64,000 nt of DNA from Novosphingobium lentum NBRC 107847 (GTDB lineage Bacteria > Pseudomonadota > Alphaproteobacteria > Sphingomonadales > Sphingomonadaceae): assembly GCF_001590965.1 (NCBI RefSeq), contig NZ_BCTW01000016.1, forward strand, positions 61,096 through 125,095, in the 5' to 3' direction. A program made the translations under genes and the position numbers. Every line of letters starts with the position of its first letter. The first letter of the stretch is position 1. A model generated the notes under the pieces. The model had not been told where the DNA came from and searched no databases. It saw nothing but the letters and a program-made list of their open reading frames with translations. This document shows positions 57,530 to 64,000 of the stretch, piece after piece.

Positions 57530-57751
57530 ATGAAGAAGCTCTTGTTCATTACGCTTCTTACGGTCGGCGCAGCAGGGGCTTCCGTTGCATTTGCCGCGCC
57601 GTTCACCGTTTTTCCCACGTTTGCCGAATGCAGAGCGGCAGCCAAAGTCGCGGTTCGCGCGGGCGAGACGGTCGTCGATTGTCATCTCGTCGATGGCGGT
57701 TGGACGTACAATCCCCCTCGGTGTCAGGACGGCCAGTGTTCGGCTGACTGA
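57530..57751 (+). CDS. small secreted protein with Cys residues
   Basis: A 73-residue protein with a signal peptide MKKLLFITLLTVGAAGASVA ending FAAP. The mature part of about 50 residues contains four Cys (AECRAAA, VDCHL, PPRCQDGQC). ATG 57530 has AGAAGGGG upstream; the longer in-frame ORF from 57449 is not supported. It lies between tRNA-Ser and the TonB-like receptor of the candidate peptide-modification region. The function is unknown. Confidence 0.75.
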   Translation: MKKLLFITLLTVGAAGASVAFAAPFTVFPTFAECRAAAKVAVRAGETVVDCHLVDGGWTYNPPRCQDGQCSAD

Positions 57752-57886
57752 AAGCCACCCTGCAGCGATGCGTTGGCGTGCACTTCGCGCCGACGCATCG
57801 TCGTGCGTGGTTGGTTGGCGATCAAAGTGTTGCGTTCCGGCCAACAAACTACGGAGCGTTAGCTATCGGCATGGCTGGGCGGCGCG

Positions 57887-60532
57887 ATGAGGCCCGACGC
57901 TGAACTGGCAAAATTCGCCAAGGCCATCCTCGCAGCAGGATGTGCGTTGCCCTTGCCCGCCTTTGGGGCCACGGCGGTTGCCGCCCCAAGCGATGCGCCA
58001 AGCGGCGGGAGGAACAGCCAAACCGACGACATCGTTGTACAGGGACACCGCGCCGATCCCGAGGTTCTCGTCGGCATCAAGGCCGAGGAAGACCTCGGCA
58101 CGCAAGACATTGCCGCTTACGGCCTCGATACCGTGGGCGAATTGCTCGGTGAAATTGCCCCCGGGGTGATTCAAGGCGACGACGGTCCAGTTGTCTTGGT
58201 CAACGGCCGCCTCGCCACCGGCACCGAAGAGATTTCCGACTTGCCGACCGAAGCGGTCAGCAAGTTCCAGGTGTTGACCAAGGACGCCGCCGCCCGGCTT
58301 GGCCAAGGACCGCGGCGTCGCGTGATCAACTTGGTCATCAAACGCGACCACCGGCAACGGACGGCCAGTTCCGACTATGCCCTCGCTACGGCTGGCAACG
58401 GCACATCGGCGGGCGCCGCGCTGGACTTTGTCGAAATCGCGGCCGGCAACCGCACCACACTGACCGTGCGCGAACGTTATACTGCACCCTTGCTGGAAGC
58501 CGACCGGAACATCCCGTCGGACGTGTCCGGCATACCCTACGACTTGATCGGCAATATCCTGCCGTTCCCTGCGTTCGGCCTCGAGATCGATCCCGCGCTT
58601 TCGGCCCTGGCGGGATCGCCGGTCGGTGTCGCGGCCGTCCCGGCCGGCTTGGCCAATCCGCAATTGAGCGATTTCGCGCGCGGAGCAGGCCGGCCGAATG
58701 TCCCCGATATTGGGCGCTATCGAACGCTGGTCGGCGAACGCCGCAGCTACGAGATGAATGCCACGATCGCGCGCAGCATCAGTCGGCGCACGTCACTGAC
58801 ATTCAATCTGTTTGGCAACATTTCCATCGGCAAATCGCTGATCGGCGCGCCCGGCGTGCTGGTGGCGTTGCCCGCAAAGTCGGCGTTCTCGCCGTTCAGC
58901 CGCGATGTGAGTATCGCCCGCTATCTGGATGTGGCATTTGACCAGTCGCGCCACGCCAGTTCGATTTCGGCCAAGGTTGCCCTCAACACCGGCGTCGGAA
59001 AATTCAGTGTAGCGGTGCTGGCCAGCTACAAACACCGGAACCAGCGCAACGAAACCGACCGGCAAACCGATCTGGATGCACTTCAGGCCGGTATCGACAG
59101 CGGCGCAATCGATCCTTTCGCACCGTTGCCTGCTGCATTGCTGCGCGTTACCCGCCGCGACCTCACGCGATCGGTGTCGAACAGCGGCGAAGCGGCGGTG
59201 ACGGTCTCGGGCGATGCGGTGAAGCTTCCGGCAGGTTGGGCAAATCTCACCTTGCACCTCGGCGGCAGCATCATCGAGCAAAGTGGACTTTCCAACATTA
59301 CCGGAAGCCCGCTGCAACGTGACCAGACGCGCAAGGAGGTTTACGGGCAGATCTCGTTCGACCTGCCTGTCGCGAGCAAGGAGAGCGGCTTTCTGGGTGC
59401 GCTTGGCGATTTCAGGATAAACGGCAACGCCGGGTTTCGCAGTCCCAGCGACACCCGGCGCCTGACCAGCCATGGCTACGGAATCACTTGGCAGCCTTCA
59501 GCCACCATCAACCTGCGCGCATCGGTGAACCATGACGAGACAGCACCCTCGTTGTCATTGCTGGCCGACCCGGTCTCGGTCGTGGGCGGCGTGCGGTTTT
59601 ACGATTTCATCCGCGCGCAGACGGTGCAGGTTGAACTTGTCACCGGCGGCAACCCTGATCTGCTGCCCGAGAAGCGGCGCACGATCAGCGTTGGCGGAAG
59701 TTTTCAGATGCTCAACCACAGGCGACTGACGTTTTCGGCGGATTACACAGCAACGCGGACCGTCAACGCCGTGAGCGGCCTTCCGCCCTTGAGCGTGGCC
59801 GTTCAGGCCGCCTTCGCCGATCGCTTCATCCGCGATGGATCGGGTCGCGTGATCGCGGTCGACAGCCGAGCTGTCAGCTTTGCTGCCGACGACCGCCAGC
59901 AACTGCGCTGGAGCATCAATCTGGTCACCTGCTTTGGCCAGCGTAACCTCTGGCCGCGGCGGCAGGGCCAACACAGCGCACCCGTGAATCTCGGTCGAGT
60001 CGGCAGCGATGATGGCGGCGGACCGACCGAATTGGCGGCGGCACCGGCTACCCGGCCGTGGCGGCTCAACTTCAACCTCTCGCACACGATAACGCTCAAG
60101 GCGCAAAGGCTCGCACGTCCGGGCCTGCCTGTGGTCGACCTGCTGCGCGGCGGTGCCGACGGGTATGGCGAAGGCCAGCCGCGACATACCGTGCAGTTCA
60201 CGTTGGGTCTGGCCGGCAAAGGAGTCGGCGTGCAGGTGAACGGGGTCTGGCGCAGCGGCAGCGACCTCCGCGTCGGAACCACCGCGTCACCGGGCGACCT
60301 GCACTTTTCCGCGCGCTGCACGGCGAACATGCGAATTTTCGCAGAAATGGAAACACTGGCGCCGGACCGTACCTGGTCCAAGGGGCTGCGCCTGACGCTG
60401 TCTACGGACAATATCTTCAACTCCAGACAGGCCGTCCGCGATTCGAGCGGATTCACGCCCGCGCGCTATCAAACGTATCTGCTCGAACCCCTTGGGCGAA
60501 CGGTGAAGTTCTCGTTACGCAAAATGTTTTGA
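57887..60532 (+). CDS. TonB-dependent receptor-like protein facing the PqqD/HPrK cassette
   Basis: An 881-residue outer-membrane-type protein with a signal peptide (about 1-33, ending AVAAPS). The plug-like region starts DDIVVQGHR, continues GELLGEIAPGVIQGDDGPVVLVNGRL and ends with an NLVIKRDHRQ motif; a long beta-rich barrel ends RTVKFSLRKMF. No classical TonB box is certain; DDIVVQG is the best candidate. Convergence with the minus-strand cassette leaves only 38 bases between their ends. It may transport or secrete the cassette product, which is inference. Confidence 0.82.
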   Translation: MRPDAELAKFAKAILAAGCALPLPAFGATAVAAPSDAPSGGRNSQTDDIVVQGHRADPEVLVGIKAEEDLGTQDIAAYGLDTVGELLGEIAPGVIQGDDGPVVLVNGRLATGTEEISDLPTEAVSKFQVLTKDAAARLGQGPRRRVINLVIKRDHRQRTASSDYALATAGNGTSAGAALDFVEIAAGNRTTLTVRERYTAPLLEADRNIPSDVSGIPYDLIGNILPFPAFGLEIDPALSALAGSPVGVAAVPAGLANPQLSDFARGAGRPNVPDIGRYRTLVGERRSYEMNATIARSISRRTSLTFNLFGNISIGKSLIGAPGVLVALPAKSAFSPFSRDVSIARYLDVAFDQSRHASSISAKVALNTGVGKFSVAVLASYKHRNQRNETDRQTDLDALQAGIDSGAIDPFAPLPAALLRVTRRDLTRSVSNSGEAAVTVSGDAVKLPAGWANLTLHLGGSIIEQSGLSNITGSPLQRDQTRKEVYGQISFDLPVASKESGFLGALGDFRINGNAGFRSPSDTRRLTSHGYGITWQPSATINLRASVNHDETAPSLSLLADPVSVVGGVRFYDFIRAQTVQVELVTGGNPDLLPEKRRTISVGGSFQMLNHRRLTFSADYTATRTVNAVSGLPPLSVAVQAAFADRFIRDGSGRVIAVDSRAVSFAADDRQQLRWSINLVTCFGQRNLWPRRQGQHSAPVNLGRVGSDDGGGPTELAAAPATRPWRLNFNLSHTITLKAQRLARPGLPVVDLLRGGADGYGEGQPRHTVQFTLGLAGKGVGVQVNGVWRSGSDLRVGTTASPGDLHFSARCTANMRIFAEMETLAPDRTWSKGLRLTLSTDNIFNSRQAVRDSSGFTPARYQTYLLEPLGRTVKFSLRKMF

Positions 60533-60570
60533 GCTAAGTTCAGGGCAGCGCCGACACCTGCGCACCAGCG

Positions 60571-61665
60571 TCAGAGCTTGCCGACTGCGTGCGGCGCAAA
60601 TTGCCTGTACGCGATCTTGGCCAGCCGGTGCCTGATCGATCCCCTGCGCGTTGCCTTTCCGCCCGCCGGGTTGCCGCCTGGTCGCAACGGCGGATCGAGC
60701 AGCATGCTCAGTGCCGTGAACACCGGCGCGAGCCAGGTCAATTGCAACTGCGCCTTGCGACGACGCCATTGCAGGCGTGCCACCCAGTCTTGGCTAGCGG
60801 CGATCGGTACGGCGACTTTGATCAGTGCCGTCAACGTCAGCAACTGGGTGCTGAGCGCGTGGCGAGCGTGCCCCTCGGGGAACAAGGCGAACATTTCGGC
60901 CCAGTCGATGGCTTCTCGCCCGGTTGCGATTGCCTTGAGGTCGAACAGATGCCGCACATCGATCGATCCGCGCCAATAGTCGCGCTCCTGCAGCTGGTCG
61001 TGCAGGATGATGATCGCGGCCTGCCGCGCCGGCGATGGGAGAATAGCGTGGCCGCTACCCAACGCGATACGCGTGCTTCCCGCCAGCAGGTCGTCGTAGC
61101 CATAGCTGGGAAATGGCGCTTTCAACCGGCAATGCAGGTCGATGCCACCGGCGTCACACCCACGATGGAAATTGCCGCCATCTAGCGGCTCGGCGTAAGC
61201 GTGCTCGCGGCGGTAGCCCAGTCCGGCCAGTATTTCGGCAGTTTCCTGCGCGGCCGAAACCGGCACAAGCAGGTCAAGATCTGAGAACAGCCGATCGGCG
61301 TATGTATCGCCGTGCTGGGCGAGGAATCCGGAACCCTTCAGCAGGATCGGCCGGATGCCTCGGCCGTTCATGGCGCAGACGGCTTCGGTTAGTTGGCCAT
61401 GCATTAGCGCGTTGCGCGCGCGAGACCGGGTCGCGATCGTGTCCAGAAATTGAGCCACGTCGCCGGGCACGTCGGTCCTCGCAACAAGGGCACCCGCCAA
61501 GCATGGAGTGGTCAGCGTGCGGTTGGCCAGAGCGATGACCCGCTCCCATTCCACTGCGGAATCCGGAATGTTCCCCTCGATGCAGGACACCAGAGCTTCG
61601 AGCGTGGCGAGGTCAGAGCCCAAAGCGGCGTTCCATGAGCCCGGCGGCGTGGTCGGCTTCGTCAT
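60571..61665 (-). CDS. nucleotidyltransferase family protein (NTP_transf_5-like)
   Basis: A 364-residue protein with the uncharacterised nucleotidyltransferase signature: LLKGSGFLAQHGDTYADRLFSDLDLLVP, whose DxD pair should bind metal/nucleotide, followed by GLGYRREHAYAEPLDGG and DLHCRL. The C-terminal part is helical. Homologues in diverse bacteria sit beside PqqD-like and HPr-kinase-like genes. It starts 53 bases inside the upstream gene, so translation is coupled. Substrate unknown. Confidence 0.82.
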   Translation of the reverse strand: MTKPTTPPGSWNAALGSDLATLEALVSCIEGNIPDSAVEWERVIALANRTLTTPCLAGALVARTDVPGDVAQFLDTIATRSRARNALMHGQLTEAVCAMNGRGIRPILLKGSGFLAQHGDTYADRLFSDLDLLVPVSAAQETAEILAGLGYRREHAYAEPLDGGNFHRGCDAGGIDLHCRLKAPFPSYGYDDLLAGSTRIALGSGHAILPSPARQAAIIILHDQLQERDYWRGSIDVRHLFDLKAIATGREAIDWAEMFALFPEGHARHALSTQLLTLTALIKVAVPIAASQDWVARLQWRRRKAQLQLTWLAPVFTALSMLLDPPLRPGGNPAGGKATRRGSIRHRLAKIAYRQFAPHAVGKL

Positions 61666-62770
61666 AGGCCAGGCGCAATGTCGTGGACCGCTCCGCCAGA
61701 TCGACCATGGCTCGCACTACACCGATCGAACTGCGTCCCGAGGCAGCATACGCCTCGCCGAACAACGTCTGCACGCAGTCGAGCGGTGACCACGCGGAGA
61801 AACTTGCTTTGGCTGCGCCGGTTCGGTCGAGCTTGACAATGCCGCCGACTGGCCTCCTGCCCGATCCGGCAAAGCGCGGCAGCGGCGCATATCGCACACT
61901 GACACCATCGGCACGGATTTCCGGCGCGGCGACCGCGGATCCCAGTAGGTCCCAGCTGCCCTGCTTAAGCGTCAACGGCAAAGGCACGCCGCACACTTCG
62001 CCCGAGGCTGGATCGAACAAGACGATGTCGTCTCCTGCGATTTGGAAACCCTGCTGCGCCAGCGCTCGTGCCAAAGTGGACTTGCCGGTGCCCGGCGATC
62101 CGCACAATAAAACGGCTTCGCCATGACGTAAGGCGCAGGCGGCATGCAGCGCTACGATCCCGTCGTGAGCCAAGATCGACTGGACGATGGCGAAGCGCAC
62201 TTGCGACGCGGTTTGTTCGCGCGGCACGATCCGGGTTGGCCGTCCCTCGACCATGATTGCCGCAATGCTGTCACAAGGCAGCACAGCTACCCGACGTCCG
62301 GCGCGATCGGCGTGGTGATGGGCGAGATGGGCATAAGGTGCGGCCAGTGCAGCACCGAACCGACCTGCGCCGAAATGAAGCGCGAACAACTCCGGACCCG
62401 CTTCGAGAGTCAACACCGGGCCTACTGCAACGGTCGGATCGTCCCAATCAAGCGCTGCCGACACGATTCCTTTCGTGGACCAGTCAAGCAGCCATCGTTC
62501 TAAATCGCGTTGTCCTGACCTCATGTGCCGATCGCCGGCTGCAAACGATCGCAGATCGTCGAACGTCGTTCCTTCGATGAGCCGCGCGATTAACGCTCCC
62601 GCCGACCCGTTCAGCTTCAGTATCTGCTGGTCATGTTCCAGGAACAGCGCCGGCTGGCCGGACAGAACGAGGGGGTGAACGGTATCCGCCAACGACAGCT
62701 GCAAGGATGGGAGCGCAGCAGTCGCAATGCCGCGCTCCTCCACAACCATCGTTGCCGCCATTTGCCCCAT
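61613..62770 (-). CDS. fused PqqD-like and HPr-kinase-related protein
   Basis: A 385-residue two-domain protein. Residues about 20-110 (HPLVLSGQPALFLEHDQQ ... LNGSAGALIARLIEG) match PqqD-like peptide chaperones. From about 130 onward is an HPr-kinase-related domain with P-loop GSPGTGKSTLA and AGDDIVLFD, as in HprK. No HPr sits nearby. In the computationally described HPr-rel-A type cassettes these two functions are, as I recall, separate genes; here they are one chain. ATG 62770 is used; ATG 62761 is also possible. Confidence 0.85.
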   Translation of the reverse strand: MGQMAATMVVEERGIATAALPSLQLSLADTVHPLVLSGQPALFLEHDQQILKLNGSAGALIARLIEGTTFDDLRSFAAGDRHMRSGQRDLERWLLDWSTKGIVSAALDWDDPTVAVGPVLTLEAGPELFALHFGAGRFGAALAAPYAHLAHHHADRAGRRVAVLPCDSIAAIMVEGRPTRIVPREQTASQVRFAIVQSILAHDGIVALHAACALRHGEAVLLCGSPGTGKSTLARALAQQGFQIAGDDIVLFDPASGEVCGVPLPLTLKQGSWDLLGSAVAAPEIRADGVSVRYAPLPRFAGSGRRPVGGIVKLDRTGAAKASFSAWSPLDCVQTLFGEAYAASGRSSIGVVRAMVDLAERSTTLRLAYDEADHAAGLMERRFGL

Positions 62771-62861
62771 GCCCTACCTGTCTGACCCGGCCTGTCGTTA
62801 TGACGGTCGCGCGAGTGTCTGTCGGAACGCTACGTTCGAATTGGGCCAGAACCTTTCCCGG

Positions 62862-63266
62862 TCATGGCGACTTGCCGTGCCCGGGCGCGTTGCCGGAATT
62901 GCCGGGCGAGCCTCCGGAGCCGCCCGACCCGCCCGAATTACCCGGTGATCCGCCCGACCCGCCGCCGGAGTTGCCCGGCGTGCCCCCGCCATTGCCAGGA
63001 TTGCCGGGCGACGTTCCCGGTCCGTCATTGACCGGCGGGTTGCCGGGGGGTGGACCATCGAGACCGTTGCCCACGCCGTTGTTGCCATGCGAATGGCCGC
63101 CACCCGACTTGGCGATAGCCGGCGTGGAAAGCGTCGTTGAGAGCAGCACGGTCATCGTCGGTGGCACCACAACGGCAAATTTGCCGCATGCTTCCAGAAA
63201 CCTGCGCCGATCCGATCCGTCGTTCAGTGTGGCATCGAATGACTTCTCGTTCGTGTCGGCATGCAT
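62862..63266 (-). CDS. Gly/Asn/Pro/Ser-rich exported protein, candidate cassette substrate
   Basis: A 134-residue protein. An N-terminal region (1-19) precedes RRRFLEACGKF (20-30), which matches the twin-arginine pattern RRxFL. A hydrophobic run with a PP (about 30-49) ends in an AIA cleavage-like site at 50-52. The rest (53-134) is Gly/Asn/Ser/Pro only, with five PGN units, many as (S/T)PGNSG. ATG 63266 has GGGGAAG five bases before. It is the first gene of the cassette, and its product is the likely target of the PqqD/kinase and nucleotidyltransferase. Confidence 0.75.
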   Translation of the reverse strand: MHADTNEKSFDATLNDGSDRRRFLEACGKFAVVVPPTMTVLLSTTLSTPAIAKSGGGHSHGNNGVGNGLDGPPPGNPPVNDGPGTSPGNPGNGGGTPGNSGGGSGGSPGNSGGSGGSGGSPGNSGNAPGHGKSP

Positions 63267-63671
63267 GGCGCTTCCCCGGTTGGAAATTGGTCCGCTTGAT
63301 TTTGGGATTTCGACAGCTTTTCGCTCGGGATACAAGCACCCGATCCGTAATAGCCGGGGCGATTTTGATCGCGACCTGGATGACTATCCCGATGAAGTAT
63401 ATCGTTGGTTATAACGTTGTCGCGACTGCCCCCAGTTGAACAGCGGATGGTGCAGGTTCCGCCTAGGCTCACTTCACCCGTAATGTGTGCCGGCCTTACG
63501 GGGCGGGCGAGTTGCCGCAATAGGACCGCCCATTAATTTGAGGTTCACCTTGCTTACGCAGTTTTGATGCGCGACCCATAGTTCCTTGTCACTGCAGGAC
63601 GACCGGCGACTGTCACGGTCGCCGATCTGCAATGCGTGTTTTCGGGACCCACTCAGCCCAGGTAAGCCCGA
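63267..63671. other. 405-base divergent region (candidate precursor / pectate-lyase-like gene)
   Basis: Moderately AT-rich. It holds an inverted repeat CCCGTAA (63477-63483) with TTACGGG (63496-63502), and a stem CGGCGAC/GTCGCCG (63604-63610 and 63618-63624) 48 bases before the lipoprotein start. No convincing ORF. It must contain promoters for both genes. Confidence 0.6.
63604..63624 (+). promoter_or_regulatory. hairpin in the leader of the pectate-lyase-like gene
   Basis: CGGCGAC and GTCGCCG, a perfect 7 bp stem with a 7-base loop, 48 bases before ATG 63672. It could be a small operator or mRNA leader structure. Confidence 0.35.
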
Positions 63672-64000
63672 ATGAAGTCCCAGGTTGTTCGATCCGCGTT
63701 GCTGCCGGTGACGCTCGTACTGATGCTGGCCGCGTGCGGTGGCGGAAGCAGCGGCTCTGCCGTCGTGCTGCCGACACCCAGTCCCGCACCAACGCCCAAG
63801 CCCTCCCCCACACCTTCTCCCACACCGGTCCCTTCTCCGACACCTACGTCACCACCACCGCCGTCGTCATACAACCCGGCGAAGCTTCCGGACGGACGCC
63901 AACGCGCGTTTCCGACGGCGGAAGGGTTCGGCGCTGGTGCCACCGGCGGACGCGGCGGCCCGGCCATCCCGGTAACGACGCTGGCCGATTCGGGGGCGGG
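63672..64000 (+). CDS. pectate-lyase-like lipoprotein (partial, N-terminus)
   Basis: The first 109 codons of a gene running off the window. It starts with a signal peptide and lipobox (LMLAAC at about 17-22), continues with GGGSSGS and a Pro/Thr/Ser linker (about 35-72), then begins a domain with RAFPTAEGFGAGATGGRGG, closely resembling the N-terminal segment of bacterial pectate-lyase-like right-handed beta-helix proteins (AFPGAEGFGAGATGGRGG). The rest is beyond the end. It probably acts on surface polysaccharide in the outer membrane. Confidence 0.78.
   Translation, partial: MKSQVVRSALLPVTLVLMLAACGGGSSGSAVVLPTPSPAPTPKPSPTPSPTPVPSPTPTSPPPPSSYNPAKLPDGRQRAFPTAEGFGAGATGGRGGPAIPVTTLADSGA

Noticed and set aside
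57887..63266. Lasso-peptide biosynthetic cluster
   Set aside because: Neither an asparagine-synthetase-like cyclase nor a transglutaminase-like leader peptidase is present; only the PqqD- and HPr-kinase-like proteins are shared with some such clusters.

Overview
The window is a high-GC, densely packed chromosomal segment of an alphaproteobacterium, almost certainly a member of the Sphingomonadales. Supporting signs are the nifR3(dusB)-ntrB-ntrC-ntrY-ntrX-hfq-hflX-mazG gene order, an Hfq made of two Sm domains in one chain, a PDH E1-beta with an N-terminal lipoyl domain, a fused IspDF, TrmFO, and large TonB-dependent receptors. Most of it is core chromosome; the accessory parts are one insertion sequence (about 8.8-10.3 kb), a Tad-like surface-protein locus (17-22 kb) and the right end (57.5-64 kb).

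Layout. 1-6.6 kb: lower glycolysis (end of gap, pgk, class I aldolase) with an acyltransferase between pgk and the aldolase, then thiE, a small lipoprotein, an L,D-transpeptidase and an M23 peptidase. 6.8-10.3 kb: an OPT-family transporter whose stop codon abuts a complete 1.5 kb IS carrying a passenger gene. 10.3-17 kb: efp, an inositol-monophosphatase-family gene, tRNA-Leu, a thiolase, an FtsB-like protein, pdhA and pdhB. 17-22.3 kb: four minus-strand Tad-type genes (two large paralogous TadG/von Willebrand proteins and two TadE-like pseudopilins) with CtrA-like boxes in front of both large genes. 22.6-35.4 kb: housekeeping genes (squalene/phytoene-synthase-like, EF-hand protein, trmFO, lysoplasmalogenase-like, DUF952, gyrA, TPR protein, carbonic anhydrase, lipA, COQ10-like, CinA-like, ispDF).

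35.5-45.1 kb: the nitrogen regulatory run dusB-ntrBC-ntrYX, followed by hfq and hflX; hflX appears to use a CTG start overlapping the hfq stop. 45.2-54.2 kb: a minus-strand run of ten closely packed genes (mltB-like, rlpA-like, dacA-like, tmk, holB, metG, tatD-like, metallo-hydrolase, small membrane protein, mazG) that mixes cell-wall remodelling with DNA replication and nucleotide housekeeping. 54.4-57.3 kb: a TonB-dependent receptor with its own terminator, and tRNA-Ser.

The most interesting part is 57.9-64 kb. A divergent TonB-receptor-like protein faces a minus-strand cassette that encodes a 134-residue Gly/Asn/Pro/Ser-rich secreted-peptide-like protein, a fused PqqD-like plus HPr-kinase-like protein, and a nucleotidyltransferase-family protein. 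On the other side is the start of a pectate-lyase-like lipoprotein. This resembles the computationally noted 'HPr-rel-A' type cassette. I propose it as a candidate peptide- or protein-modification system whose substrate may be the Gly/Asn-rich protein; this has not been demonstrated.

Other points to check are a Tyr at the GyrA position equivalent to E. coli Asp87, recurrent 11-15 bp tandem duplications at gene junctions, and an 88 bp structured element with 12 bp perfect terminal inverted repeats between hflX and mazG.
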